Counted from the first letter of the stretch, positions 49,788 to 60,762 are shown. The stretch is 64,000 nt of DNA from Allostella sp. ATCC 35155 (GCA_006738865.1 AP019701.1:4646001-4710000), one strand, 5' to 3'. The notes: a model not told the origin generated them from the sequence alone. Numbers and translations are program-made.

Positions 49788-50671
49788 TCGGGGGCGGGCT
49801 GCTCGCGCCCGACGCGGCGACCCGCACCATCCCCTGGATGGTCGCGGTGATGGCCTTCGTCGCAGCCTTGGCACTGGCGCTGGCACTGGCGGTCGAGGCC
49901 GCCGCCGCGCGCTTCGGGACCGGCCTTGCCGGCAACGTCACGATCGAGGTGCCGCAGGGCGAGTCGGACGAGGCGACCGCGGCGCAGGTCCGCTCGGTGC
50001 TGACGGCGCTGGCCGCAGTGCCGGGCGTGCTGTCGGCCACGGCCGTGCCGCGCGAGGTGACGGCGCGTCTCGTCGAACCGTGGCTGGGCGCCGATCTCGC
50101 CGGCCTCGGCCAGTCCGGCGTCGGCCTGCCGCTCCCGACCCTGATCGACGTGCGCGTCGACCCTGGCGATCCGCCGCGGCAGGGAACGCTGACGGCGCTG
50201 GTGGGCGCCGTCTCGCCCGACATCCGGGTCGACGACCATCGCGTCTGGGTCGACCAGCTGCTCGGCTGGGTGACCGCGGTGCGGCTCGCCGCCGGCACGG
50301 TGCTGCTCGGCGCCATCCTCGGGGTCGGGCTGACGGTGGCGCTGGCGACCCATGCGGCGCTGGCGATCCATCGCGAGGTCATCGAGATCCTGCACATCAT
50401 CGGCGCCCGCGACAGCTACATCGCCCGGCAGTTCCAGCGGCAGGCGCTGTGGATGGGGCTGCAGGGCGGGGCCATCGGAGCGGCCCTGGCCGCCGTGCTG
50501 ATGGTGCTGATCGGGACGGCCGGGATGATCGTGCATTCGGGGCTGCTACCGGCGCTGGAGTTCGGCACCCGCGAATGGATCGCGGTGGCGCTGCTGCCCG
50601 TCGCCACTGCCGTCATCGCGGTGTTCGTGGCGCGTGCGGTGGTGCTGCGGGCGCTTGCGCGGATCATGTAG
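49784..50671 (+). CDS. ftsX: Cell division protein FtsX
   Basis: A 295-residue inner-membrane partner of FtsE. TTG 49784 overlaps the ftsE stop (TTGA); no better start is present. Four membrane helices: IPWMVAVMAFVAALALALAL, then after a periplasmic loop (GNVTIEVPQGESDEATAAQV) AGTVLLGAILGVGLTVALAT, GLQGGAIGAALAAVLMVLIG, and WIAVALLPVATAVIAVFVAR. The cytosolic segment HREVIEILHIIGARDSYIAR is the FtsX signature. It is followed 11 bases later by gmhB. Confidence 0.93.
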   Translation: MIGGGLLAPDAATRTIPWMVAVMAFVAALALALALAVEAAAARFGTGLAGNVTIEVPQGESDEATAAQVRSVLTALAAVPGVLSATAVPREVTARLVEPWLGADLAGLGQSGVGLPLPTLIDVRVDPGDPPRQGTLTALVGAVSPDIRVDDHRVWVDQLLGWVTAVRLAAGTVLLGAILGVGLTVALATHAALAIHREVIEILHIIGARDSYIARQFQRQALWMGLQGGAIGAALAAVLMVLIGTAGMIVHSGLLPALEFGTREWIAVALLPVATAVIAVFVARAVVLRALARIM

Positions 50672-50682
50672 GAAGGTCCGCG

Positions 50683-51228
50683 ATGCGCCTCGCCCTCCTC
50701 GATCGCGACGGCGTCCTCAACGTCGATCTTCCCCATTCCGTGCGCCATCCGGGCGAACTGGCGATGATCCCGGGATCGGCCGCGGCCGTCGCACGCCTCA
50801 ACCATGCCGGCATCGGCGTGGCCGTCGTCACCAACCAGTCCGTCGTCGGCCGCGGCATCGTCAGCCCGGAGCTGCTGGAGCGCATCAACGACCGCATCCG
50901 GGCGGCGCTCGATCGGGAGGGCGGGCGCATCGATGCATGGTTCGTCTGCCCCGACCCGCCCGAGCGGCCGACCGAGCGCCGCAAGCCACAGCCGGGCATG
51001 CTGCGCGAGGCGCTCATCCAGTTTCGCACCGCACCCGGCGACGCGGTGATGATCGGCGACTCGGCGAGCGACCTCGAGGCCGGCGCCGCCGCAGGCTGCC
51101 GCCGGATCCTGGTCCGTACCGGCAAGGGTGCGGCGACACAGGCGCGGGGGCTGGCGCCGCACCTGCTGCCGGTCGCCGTCCACGACGATCTGGCGGCGGC
51201 CGTGGCGGCCCTGCTGGGGCGGTCATGA
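50683..51228 (+). CDS. gmhB: GmhB-like HAD phosphatase (heptose-1,7-bisphosphate 7-phosphatase family)
   Basis: A 181-residue HAD enzyme. Motif I is LALLDRDGVLNVD, motif II VVTNQSVVGRGI, and motif IV VMIGDSASDLEAGAAAGCRR. The segment corresponding to the GmhB zinc loop reads CPDPPERPTERRKPQPGMLR; only one of the usual cysteine/histidine zinc ligands remains, so it may be a zinc-free variant or act on a related sugar phosphate such as histidinol phosphate. GmhB supplies heptose for lipopolysaccharide. It belongs to the ftsE-ftsX-gmhB-ydcF-plsC run. Confidence 0.88.
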   Translation: MRLALLDRDGVLNVDLPHSVRHPGELAMIPGSAAAVARLNHAGIGVAVVTNQSVVGRGIVSPELLERINDRIRAALDREGGRIDAWFVCPDPPERPTERRKPQPGMLREALIQFRTAPGDAVMIGDSASDLEAGAAAGCRRILVRTGKGAATQARGLAPHLLPVAVHDDLAAAVAALLGRS

Positions 51229-51252
51229 CCGGGCTGCCGTGACCGGGCACCC

Positions 51253-51846
51253 ATGATCATGCAGCTGGCCCGCCTCCTCCGCATGCTGGTCCGAATCGGC
51301 ATCGTCGTCGCAGTGATGCTGCTGGCGGGCTTCGTCTGGTTCGCCGAGACCATCCCGTGGAGTTCGCCGACCGACGATACCGAAACCGATGCCATCGTCG
51401 TCCTGACCGGCGGCATGGATCGCATTCCCGCGGGCGCCGCCCTCCTGGCGCGGGGGCTGGCGAAGAAGCTCTTCGTTTCGGGCGTCCATCCCGAGGTCGA
51501 CCTGCCGTCGATGCTGCGCGACGCCGGGGTGACGGACACCTCCCGCAACCATCGCATCGCGCTGGGCCATTCGGCGGTCGACACGCGCGGCAACGCCATC
51601 GAGACGGCGCGCTGGATGCGGGAGGAGGGTTTCGGCTCCCTGCGCCTCGTCACCGCCAACTATCACCTGTGGCGCGCGGAGCGCGAGCTGCGCCGGACCA
51701 TGCCGGACATGCGCTTCGTCCTGCATCCGGTGGTGCCGTCGCAGATGAAGCGGGACTGGTGGGCCTGGCGGGGCACGATGCAGCTGCTGGCGCTGGAATT
51801 TGTGAAGTACCTGTGGAGCTTCGTCCGGCCCCGGAGCCCGTCGTGA
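51253..51846 (+). CDS. YdcF/DUF218 family protein
   Basis: A 197-residue protein with one N-terminal membrane helix (LVRIGIVVAVMLLAGFVWFA) and a DUF218 domain: TDAIVVLTGGMDRIPAGAAL, RNHRIALGHSAVDTRGNAIE, TARWMREEGFGSLRLVTANY, HLWRAERELRRTMP. Family members such as SanA and ElyC affect envelope permeability and peptidoglycan precursor handling. It lies in the ftsEX operon and overlaps plsC by 4 bases (GTGA). Confidence 0.9.
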   Translation: MIMQLARLLRMLVRIGIVVAVMLLAGFVWFAETIPWSSPTDDTETDAIVVLTGGMDRIPAGAALLARGLAKKLFVSGVHPEVDLPSMLRDAGVTDTSRNHRIALGHSAVDTRGNAIETARWMREEGFGSLRLVTANYHLWRAERELRRTMPDMRFVLHPVVPSQMKRDWWAWRGTMQLLALEFVKYLWSFVRPRSPS

Positions 51847-52592
51847 CCATCCTCCGCTCCGCGCTCTTCAACGCGGCCTTCTTTCTCTGGACGATCGCAC
51901 TGGCCCTGGTCACCTGGCCGGCGCTCTTCCTGCCGCGCGGCGCCACCGTCGCCGTCTACCGCTTCTGGTCGTCCGGCGTGGCCGTGCTGGCCGCCGCCAT
52001 CGTCGGCATCCGCAGCCGCTGGGTCGGGCTGGAGCGGGCGCCGCCCGGCCCGGTGATCTATGCCGCCAAGCACCAGTCGGCATGGGACACCATCACCATG
52101 CCGGGCGCCCTCGACGAACCGGCGGTCGTGCTGAAGCGGGAACTGCTGCGCATCCCGATCTATGGCGGCTTCCTCGGGCGCTGGGGCGCAATTCCGGTCG
52201 ACCGCAAGGCGGGCGCCAAGGCGCTGCGCGGCATGGTCGCCGATGCGCGCGCCCTCGCCGAGGCCGGACGCTCGATCCTGATCTATCCCCAAGGCACCCG
52301 CGTGCCGCCCACGGCCGACGGTGAGCCGGCGCCGTACCAGCCCGGCGTGGCGGCGCTCTATGCCCAGCTGGGCCTGCCGGTGGTGCCGATCGCCCTCGAT
52401 TCCGGCCTGTGCTGGGGGCGGCGATCCTTCTTCAAGCGGCCGGGCACGATCACCGTGGAACTGCTGCCGGCCATCCCGCCCGGTCTCGACCGCCGCACAT
52501 TCCTGCGCCGGCTGGAGGGCGACATCGAGTCCGCGACCGACCGTCTCGTCGCCGGGGCTGTGGAAAAGCGGCCACCGCAATCCCGGGGATAA
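51843..52592 (+). CDS. plsC: 1-acyl-sn-glycerol-3-phosphate acyltransferase
   Basis: A 249-residue membrane-bound acyltransferase making phosphatidic acid. GTG 51843 overlaps the ydcF stop. The HX4D catalytic motif is AAKHQSAWDTITMP; the substrate motif GAIPVDRKAG and the late motif LIYPQGTRVPP (the EGTR equivalent) are present; an N-terminal helix (AFFLWTIALALVTWPALFLP) anchors it. It ends the ftsE-ftsX-gmhB-ydcF-plsC operon, tying division to lipid and LPS synthesis. Confidence 0.93.
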   Translation: MTILRSALFNAAFFLWTIALALVTWPALFLPRGATVAVYRFWSSGVAVLAAAIVGIRSRWVGLERAPPGPVIYAAKHQSAWDTITMPGALDEPAVVLKRELLRIPIYGGFLGRWGAIPVDRKAGAKALRGMVADARALAEAGRSILIYPQGTRVPPTADGEPAPYQPGVAALYAQLGLPVVPIALDSGLCWGRRSFFKRPGTITVELLPAIPPGLDRRTFLRRLEGDIESATDRLVAGAVEKRPPQSRG

Positions 52593-52673
52593 CGGGGACA
52601 GATCGGAATTGCGCCACGCGGCCCGACCCTTGGCGGTCGCCGATCCGGCGGAAACGGAACGTGAACATGGAAC

Positions 52674-52702
52674 TTGACCGGTCCGGGACCGCTGCCTAGA
52701 TT
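52674..52702 (+). promoter_or_regulatory. Predicted nrdJ promoter
   Basis: TTGACC (52674-52679) and TAGATT (52697-52702) are spaced by exactly 17 bases, giving a start site about 20-25 bases before the nrdJ ATG. A small inverted repeat CGGTCC-G-GGACCG sits between the boxes and could be an operator. No NrdR box or cobalamin riboswitch was recognised in the 139-bp gap. Confidence 0.6.
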
Positions 52703-52731
52703 CCGAAGTCCCGGCGAGGAGGCCCCCCTGC

Positions 52732-55050
52732 ATGGCCAGCGTAGCGGCGATCTCCCAACAGATCTGGGACATGAAGTACCGGCTGAAGGGCCCGGACGGC
52801 GTCCCGCTCGACGGCACGATCGAGGATAGCTGGCGCCGCGTCGCGCGGGCCGTGGCGGCGATCGAGTCCGATCCGGGGCAGTGGGAAGACCGCTACTACG
52901 AAGCGCTCGAGGGCTTCCGTTTCCTGCCGGCCGGCCGCATCCTGGCCGGCGCCGGCACCGGGCGCACGGTGACGCTCTTCAACTGCTTCGTCATGGGCAC
53001 CGTGCCCGACGACATGGGCGGCATCTTCCAGCATCTGCGGGAAGCCGCGCTGACGATGCAGCAGGGCGGCGGCATCGGCTACGACTTCTCGACGCTGCGG
53101 CCGCGCGGCGCGCCGGTGAAGGGCGTCGGCGCCGACGCCTCGGGTCCCCTCTCCTTCATGGACGTGTGGGACGCGATGTGCCGCACCATCATGAGCGCCG
53201 GCCATCGCCGCGGCGCCATGATGGCGACGATGGCCTGCGACCACCCGGACATCGAGGCTTTCGTCGCCGCCAAGCGGGAGCCGGGGCGGCTGCGCATGTT
53301 CAACCTCTCGGTGCTGGTCACCGATGCCTTCATGGCTGCGGTGCGCGAGGACCAGCCCTGGGAGCTGCGCTTCGAGGGCGTGACCTGGAAGGTGCTGCGC
53401 GCCCGCGAGCTGTGGGACGCGATCATGCGCGCGACCTACGCCTATGCCGAACCGGGCGTCATCTTCATCGACCGCATCAACCGGCGGAACAACCTGCATT
53501 ATTGCGAGACGATCCGGGCCACCAACCCCTGCGGCGAGCAGCCTTTGCCGCCCTACGGCGCCTGCCTGCTCGGCTCGGTCAACCTCGCCGCCCTCGTGCT
53601 CGACCCGTTCACCGGCAATGCCCGGCTCGACCTCGATCGGCTGCGGACCCTGGTGCCCGTGGCCGTGCGGATGATGGATGCCGTGATCGACGTCTCCCGC
53701 TTTCCCCTGCCGGAGCAGGCGGCGGAGGCGCGGGCCAAGCGCCGCATCGGGCTCGGCGTCACGGGCCTCGCCGACGCCCTCATCCTGTGCGGGGTCCGCT
53801 ACGGCAGCCAGGAGGCGGTGGCATTGACCGAGCGCTGGATGCAGGAGATCCGGCGCCACGCCTATCTCGCCTCGACCGAACTCGCGCGCGAGAAGGGGGC
53901 CTTCCCGCTCTTCGAGCGCGAGGCCTATCTGGCGGGCGAGACGGTGTCCGAACTCGACGAGGACGTCCGCGCGGCGATCGCGCGCCACGGCATCCGCAAC
54001 GCGCTGCTGACCTCGGTCGCGCCGACCGGCACGATCTCCATCTTCGCCGACAACGTCTCCTCGGGGCTGGAGCCCGTCTTCAGCTTCCGCTATTCGCGCC
54101 AGGTGCTGATGCCCGACGGCACCCGCCGCGAGGAGGAGGTGACGGACCACGCCTATCGCCTGTTCCGCCGGCTGGAGGGCGAGAACAAGCCGCTGCCGGA
54201 CTATTTCGTCGACGCCCAGACCCTGACCCCGGCCGACCATCTCGTCATGCAGGCGGCCGTCCAGCGCTACGTCGACAGCTCGATCTCGAAGACCATCAAC
54301 GTCCCGGTCGACATCCCCTTCGATGCCTTCAAGGACGTCTATCTCCGCGCCTACGAACTCGGCTGCAAGGGCTGCACGACCTATCGCCCGAACGCGGTGA
54401 CGGGCTCGGTGCTGAGCGTCCAGCCGGCGGCCGGGACGGTCGAGGCGCGCCAGCAGGAGCTGCCGCTGGCCCCCCCGCCGGCGCGGCCCGCCGACCTCTA
54501 CGAGGCGGGTGGCGTCGTCTACATGACACGGCCGCTCGACCGGCCGGAGGCCCTGCCCGGCAAGACCTACAAGATCCGCTGGCCCGAGACCGACCACGCC
54601 ATCTACATCACCCTCAACGACATCGTGCAGGACGGACGCCGGCGCCCGTTCGAGGTCTTCATCAATTCGAAGAGCACCGAGCACTATGCCTGGACGGTGG
54701 CGCTGACCCGCATGATCAGCGCGGTCTTCCGCCGCGGCGGCGACGTCTCCTTCGTCGTCGACGAGCTGAAGGCCGTCTTCGACCCCCGTGGCGGCACCTG
54801 GATGGATGGCCGCTACGTTCCCTCGCTGCTGGCGGCGATCGGCGAGGTCATCGAGCGGCACATGCGCGACATCGGCTTCATCGCCGGGCCGCAGGAACGG
54901 GCGCCCGAAGCCGGCCGCCAGGTCGTCGGCCTGCCGACCGAGGGGCCGGCGGCGGCCCTGCGGCAGTGCCCGAAATGCGGCACCGCCGGCCTCATCCGGC
55001 AGGAGGGCTGCGACAGCTGCATCAATTGCGGCTACTCCAAATGCAGCTGA
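52732..55050 (+). CDS. nrdJ: Adenosylcobalamin-dependent (class II) ribonucleotide reductase
   Basis: A 772-residue enzyme reducing ribonucleotides to deoxyribonucleotides with a B12-generated thiyl radical. The radical cysteine lies in TNPCGEQPLPPYGACLLG, and the second redox cysteine follows eleven residues later in the same stretch; its pair is in VTLFNCFVMGT. Other motifs: QQGGGIGYDFSTLRP, VAPTGTISIFADNVSSGLEP and DSSISKTINVPVDIP. The C-terminus (CPKCGTAGLIRQEGCDSCIN, CGYSKCS) is the zinc-ribbon tail carrying the shuttle cysteines. No N-terminal ATP cone is seen. ATG 52732 follows GAGGAGG. It relies on adenosylcobalamin, for which an adenosyltransferase is encoded at 36.7 kb. Confidence 0.96.
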   Translation: MASVAAISQQIWDMKYRLKGPDGVPLDGTIEDSWRRVARAVAAIESDPGQWEDRYYEALEGFRFLPAGRILAGAGTGRTVTLFNCFVMGTVPDDMGGIFQHLREAALTMQQGGGIGYDFSTLRPRGAPVKGVGADASGPLSFMDVWDAMCRTIMSAGHRRGAMMATMACDHPDIEAFVAAKREPGRLRMFNLSVLVTDAFMAAVREDQPWELRFEGVTWKVLRARELWDAIMRATYAYAEPGVIFIDRINRRNNLHYCETIRATNPCGEQPLPPYGACLLGSVNLAALVLDPFTGNARLDLDRLRTLVPVAVRMMDAVIDVSRFPLPEQAAEARAKRRIGLGVTGLADALILCGVRYGSQEAVALTERWMQEIRRHAYLASTELAREKGAFPLFEREAYLAGETVSELDEDVRAAIARHGIRNALLTSVAPTGTISIFADNVSSGLEPVFSFRYSRQVLMPDGTRREEEVTDHAYRLFRRLEGENKPLPDYFVDAQTLTPADHLVMQAAVQRYVDSSISKTINVPVDIPFDAFKDVYLRAYELGCKGCTTYRPNAVTGSVLSVQPAAGTVEARQQELPLAPPPARPADLYEAGGVVYMTRPLDRPEALPGKTYKIRWPETDHAIYITLNDIVQDGRRRPFEVFINSKSTEHYAWTVALTRMISAVFRRGGDVSFVVDELKAVFDPRGGTWMDGRYVPSLLAAIGEVIERHMRDIGFIAGPQERAPEAGRQVVGLPTEGPAAALRQCPKCGTAGLIRQEGCDSCINCGYSKCS

Positions 55051-55142
55051 AGGCCGGCGGTCGCTGACCGCGCCGCCGCCATGCTATGGAGGCGGATGCG
55101 CGGGCTGCGAGGCCCGCAGGCACGGGGGTCGGGGAGCCGGCG

Positions 55143-56459
55143 ATGAAGGGGGTTCTGCGTTCGGTCGGCCCCCTGCTGCTGGGCATCGGCATGGTGCTGC
55201 TCGCGTCCGGCCTCTTCAACTCGTTCCTCTCGCTGCGCATGGGAATCGAGGCGTTTCCGCCGCAGCTCATCGGCTTCGTCGTCTCGGCCTATTTCGCCGG
55301 CTTCCTCTTCGGCTCGCTCTGGACCGGCGCGATCGTGGCGCAGGTCGGCCATATCCGGGCCTTCGCGGCCTTCGCCGCGATCCTGACCGGCTCGTTCCTG
55401 TTCCTGGCGCTGTTCGTCAGCCCCTGGGCCTGGATGGCCATCCGGGTGCTGTCGGGCTTCGCCATCGCCGGCATCTTCGTCGTCACCGAAAGCTGGCTCA
55501 ACGACCGGGCGGACAGCGGCAATCGCGGCAGCATCCTGTCGCTCTACATGATCGTCAACCAATTGGCCTCCGGGCTCGGCCAGCAGTTGCTGCAGGCGGG
55601 CGATCCGGCCGGGCCGGACCTCTTCCTGATCGCGGGGGCGCTGCTCTCGGTCGCCTTGGTGCCGGTGGCGCTGTCGCCGTCGGCCGGGCCGCCGCCGCCG
55701 TCGCGCAACGCGCTCAGCCTGTTGGCGCTCTACCGGATCTCGCCGCTCGGCGTCGTCGGCTGTTTCGCGGTCGGACTGTCCAACGCCGCCTTCTACAGCC
55801 TGGCGCCGCTCTTCGGGCATTCGCTCGGCCTGTCGGTGGCGGCCATCGCCCAGTTCATGACCGTGACGATCCTGGCCGGCATGGTCATGCAATGGCCAAT
55901 CGGCCGCCTGTCGGACCGGCGGGACCGCCGGCACATCATCGCCGGAGTGACGGCAGGGGTCGTGGTGGCGGCGGCTGCGATCGCGGTGGCCGGCGCCTGG
56001 TCGCTGCCGCTGCCGCTGCTGCTCGGGCTGGTCGCGGTCTATGGCGGCCTCTCATTGACCGTCTACCCGCTGATGGTCGCCCATGCGAACGACTTCACCG
56101 GACCGGGTCAGCGCGTCGCGGCCAGCGCCGGTCTGCTGCTGGCCTACGGCATCGGCGCCGTCATCGGCCCGATCGTCGCCGCCAACCTCATGGGCTTCTT
56201 CGGGCCCCAGGCCCTGTTCGCCTACGTCGCGCTGATCGCGGCAGGCCTCTGCGCCTTCACCGTCTACCGGATCGGCCGGCGAGCCCCGGTGCCGGTCGAC
56301 GCCCGGGATGCCTTCGTGCCGGTGGCCGAAACGACTGCGGCGCCCAGGCCCGGACCCGGCCAAGACGCCGCTGACGTTCATGACGAACCATCGGGTAACG
56401 AACGCGCGGAGGCCCCCCGATCCTCCTCCGGCGCCGCAACGGGCGAAGGCGGGCGCTAG
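55143..56459 (+). CDS. Major facilitator superfamily transporter (YcaD-like)
   Basis: A 438-residue protein with twelve predicted helices. Features: LASGLFNSFLSLRMGIEAFP, the loop 2-3 region SAYFAGFLFGSLWTGAIVAQ, GFAIAGIFVVTESWLNDRAD (the 'TESWLN' motif of the YcaD/UMF-type subfamily) and QWPIGRLSDRRDRRHIIAG in the central loop. ATG 55143 is chosen as it puts the first helix at the N-terminus. The cytosolic tail is long, acidic and disordered. Substrate unknown. Its stop codon overlaps that of the convergent regulator gene. Confidence 0.9.
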   Translation: MKGVLRSVGPLLLGIGMVLLASGLFNSFLSLRMGIEAFPPQLIGFVVSAYFAGFLFGSLWTGAIVAQVGHIRAFAAFAAILTGSFLFLALFVSPWAWMAIRVLSGFAIAGIFVVTESWLNDRADSGNRGSILSLYMIVNQLASGLGQQLLQAGDPAGPDLFLIAGALLSVALVPVALSPSAGPPPPSRNALSLLALYRISPLGVVGCFAVGLSNAAFYSLAPLFGHSLGLSVAAIAQFMTVTILAGMVMQWPIGRLSDRRDRRHIIAGVTAGVVVAAAAIAVAGAWSLPLPLLLGLVAVYGGLSLTVYPLMVAHANDFTGPGQRVAASAGLLLAYGIGAVIGPIVAANLMGFFGPQALFAYVALIAAGLCAFTVYRIGRRAPVPVDARDAFVPVAETTAAPRPGPGQDAADVHDEPSGNERAEAPRSSSGAATGEGGR

Positions 56460-56878
56460 GCCGCCACCGCGTGACCGTTGGCGAGGACGCGGGCCAGATG
56501 GCTCAGCGCCTCCTTCTGCTTCTGATCCCCGATCTGGGCGAAATTGCGCGCCAGTTCGAGGCTCATGCGGTCGCGACCGCCGGCGCTGCGGCCACCCTCC
56601 TCCTCGATGCCCTCGAAGAAGTAGCTGACGGGAACCCCCAGGACCTGGGAGATCTCGAACAGCCGGCCGGCCGAGACGCGGTTGATCCCGCGCTCATACT
56701 TATGCGCCTGCTGGTAGGTGACGCCGATCATGTCGGCGAGTTGCTGTTGGGTCAGGCCGAGCACGATCCGCCGCTCGCGGATCATCGCCCCGACGTGGCG
56801 ATCGACCACGCGGGCCCGGCTGCTGGATCGCTTGGTTCCCGCCTCCGGCATGGCCGTGCGCGGACTTCCGTCATCCAT
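56456..56878 (-). CDS. PraR-like XRE-family transcriptional regulator
   Basis: A 140-residue regulator with a Cro/C1 helix-turn-helix at about residues 30-85: VDRHVGAMIRERRIVLGLTQ, QQLADMIGVTYQQAHKYERG, INRVSAGRLFEISQVLGVPV, SYFFEG. This pattern (xDxHVGxxIRxRR...QxxHKYExG.NRVSAxRL) is that of the alphaproteobacterial PraR/phasin-regulator-like family, which controls biofilm and secondary phenotypes. An AT-rich patch about 57068-57105, with CCAATTGG and CCAAATTGG repeats, lies upstream and may hold its promoter; otherwise the 284-bp gap up to the next gene shows nothing. Confidence 0.88.
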   Translation of the reverse strand: MDDGSPRTAMPEAGTKRSSSRARVVDRHVGAMIRERRIVLGLTQQQLADMIGVTYQQAHKYERGINRVSAGRLFEISQVLGVPVSYFFEGIEEEGGRSAGGRDRMSLELARNFAQIGDQKQKEALSHLARVLANGHAVAA

Positions 56879-57162
56879 ATCGACGCTCCTTCTCTCGATG
56901 TCGCCGGCCGCCCGGTACCGAATGCTCGGACGGCCGACGAGCGCTGCGGTCGAACGCTAGGCGTCCACACGCCGGGTCGATGACCCGGACCCGCGAGCAT
57001 CAGTTTGGGGTGGGGCGACCGACGGTCAACCGCAAGAGGCACAGATACGGCCGCGTTCCCTCGCCAATTGGTTTATGAATCGCGCCAAATTGGATCAAAT
57101 GGAACGGCAGGCTGCCGCAATTCGCGCACTCGTCCCCATACGAGCGCGCCGCGGCGGCCGGT

Positions 57163-58139
57163 CTAGGAGGCGAGGCAGCCCGCCACGCGCGCCCGCTGCC
57201 GGACGAGCCCCAGCACGACGTCGAGCGTCGGCGTCGCGACGCCGACCAGCCTCGCCAGTTCCTGCACCGCGGCGACCAGGGCATCGATCTCCATCGGCCG
57301 GCCGCGCTCCAGGTCCTGGAGCATGCTGGTCTTGTGCGCCCCGACGTCCTTGGCCCACTGGATGCGGGTATCGACGTCCACCGCCAGCTTCGCGCCCAGC
57401 GCCGTCGCCACCGCTTCGACCTCGACCATCAGGGCGCGGACGATGGGACGCGTCGCCGCATCGGAAGCGATCTCCTCCAGCGTTCCGTGGGTCAGCGCAC
57501 TGATCGGGTTGAACCCGGCATTGCCCCAGAGCTTGAGCCAGATGTCGTCGCGGATGCGGGGCCGCACCGGTGCCTTCAGGCCCGCCGCACCCATCGCCTG
57601 GCTGAGCGCCTGGACCCTGGGCGAGCGGCTGCCGTCGATCTCCCCCAGCTGGAAGCGGTTGCCCTCGACATGCCGGATCACCCCCGGCTCGACCACTTCG
57701 CAGGCGGGATAGACGACGCAGCCGATCACCCGCTCCGGTGCGATGGCCGCCGCGATCCGGCCCTCGGGATCGACGGCATGGATGCGCTGGCCCGCCCACG
57801 GGCCGGGCTGGCGCTCGAAATACCACCACGGCACGCCGTTCATCGCGGTGACGACCGAGGTCTCGGGCCCGAACAACGGCGCGAGCTGGTGGGCTACGGG
57901 CGGCAGGGAGTGCGCCTTCAGCGTTATGACGACGCTGTCCTGCGGCCCCGCTTCGGCCGGGTCCGATGTGGCGGCGACGCGGGCGACCTTGCGCTCGTCG
58001 CCGATCAGCAGCGTCAGCCCGTTCTCGCGGATGGCCGCCAGATGGGCACCGCGCGCGATGACCGTGACCTCCTGCCCGGCGAGCGCCAGCTCGGCCGCGA
58101 GATAGCCGCCGATCGCGCCGGCGCCGAAGATGCAGATTC

Positions 58140-58143
<4 letters not shown>
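57163..58143 (-). CDS. 2-dehydropantoate 2-reductase family protein
   Basis: A 326-residue NADPH-dependent reductase of the PanE/ApbA family. The cofactor motif is RICIFGAGAIGGYLAAELAL; VITLKAHSLPPVAHQLAPLF, GCVVYPACEVVEPGVIRHVE, and the catalytic lysine segment DDIWLKLWGNAGFNPISAL follow. It could make pantoate for CoA synthesis, but its coupling (ATGA overlap) to the upstream acyl-CoA synthetase suggests instead a catabolic ketoacid reductase of the PanE-like group. The reading frame is continuous with a longer open frame on the same strand that has no meaning. Confidence 0.87.
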
Positions 58144-59669
<1,526 letters not shown>

Positions 59670-59841
59670 CGGCGTCTCTTCCCCGTTTCCTGGCGATTTC
59701 TTCCCCGGCCGGAAAGCCTATCAGTGGTCGGCCACCGAGGCCAACGTCCAGCGGAGCGGCGGATTGCGTCCGTCTGTGCGCAACGGGACTGGCGGAGGTG
59801 GCGAATCCGGCGCAGGATTCGCGTCCAACAATCGGGTTTCG

Positions 59842-60762
59842 ATGCGCTCCAGCTTCCTGCCGCCGGCCAGCCGCGGCGACATCCGCCGCGGCATCCTCTA
59901 CATGGTGGGCGCGGTCTTCGTCTTCTCCGTGCTGAATGCCGCGATCAAGTGGATGGTCGCCAGCTACCCGGTTCCCGAGGTGGTGTTCATCCGCTGCCTG
60001 TTCGCGCTCATTCCATGCTTCGTGCTGGTGGCGATCAGCGGCGGCCTCAAGGTTCTGCGCACACGGCGGCTCGGCTGGCACGTCTCGCGCGCCATGCTGC
60101 AGTTCGTCTCGATGAGCTGCAATTTCCTCGCCTTCAGCATGATGCCGCTGGCCGACGCGGTGGCGATCGGATTCGCCGCGCCGATCTTCCTCACCGCACT
60201 GTCGGTGCCGCTGCTGGGCGAGAAGGTCGGCGTCTACCGCTGGGCCGCCGTCGCGTTCGGCTTCGCCGGCGTGCTGATCATGGTGCGGCCGACGGGGGAC
60301 GTGCTGAATTCCGGCGCGCTGTTCGCGCTGGCCAACGCCATGTTCGGCGCGCTGCTGTCGATCGGCATCCGCCGCCTCAGCGCGACCGAAGCGAGTGCGA
60401 CCCTGGTCTTCTACCAGGCCATCATCACGTTCCTGATCGCCACGGCGACGCTGCCCTTCTTCGCCTGGGTGCCGATCGGCTGGGTCGACTTCTTCCTGAT
60501 CGGCGCGATCGGAATTTGCTCCGGCGTCGCGCAGTTCTGGTGGACGCAGGCCTTCCGCTTCGGGCCGGCGGCGATCCTGGCGCCGTTCAGCTACCTGTCG
60601 ATGATCTGGGCCGTGCTGATGGGCTACTTCGTGTGGGGCGACATACCGACGCCGACGCTGATCGCGGGCGCCGTCATCGTGGCCACTTCCGGCCTCTTCA
60701 TCGCCTACCGCGAGACGCGCCGGCGCGGTGCGGCCAGCCAGCCGGCCAAGCCGGCGAGCTGA
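59842..60762 (+). CDS. DMT-superfamily (EamA) transporter
   Basis: A 306-residue inner-membrane protein of ten helices in two EamA halves. The halves begin GILYMVGAVFVFSVLNAAIK and ALFALANAMFGALLSIGIRR; the conserved segment NFLAFSMMPLADAVAIGFAA, PIFLTALSVPLLGEKVGVYR is typical, and the second half shows APFSYLSMIWAVLMGYFVWG. These transporters export amino acids or other metabolites; substrate unknown. ATG 59842 is the start. It converges on phaR. Confidence 0.9.
   Translation: MRSSFLPPASRGDIRRGILYMVGAVFVFSVLNAAIKWMVASYPVPEVVFIRCLFALIPCFVLVAISGGLKVLRTRRLGWHVSRAMLQFVSMSCNFLAFSMMPLADAVAIGFAAPIFLTALSVPLLGEKVGVYRWAAVAFGFAGVLIMVRPTGDVLNSGALFALANAMFGALLSIGIRRLSATEASATLVFYQAIITFLIATATLPFFAWVPIGWVDFFLIGAIGICSGVAQFWWTQAFRFGPAAILAPFSYLSMIWAVLMGYFVWGDIPTPTLIAGAVIVATSGLFIAYRETRRRGAASQPAKPAS

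Noticed and set aside
52593-52731. Cobalamin riboswitch before nrdJ
   Set aside because: The gap is only 139 bp and shows no B12-box-like sequence.
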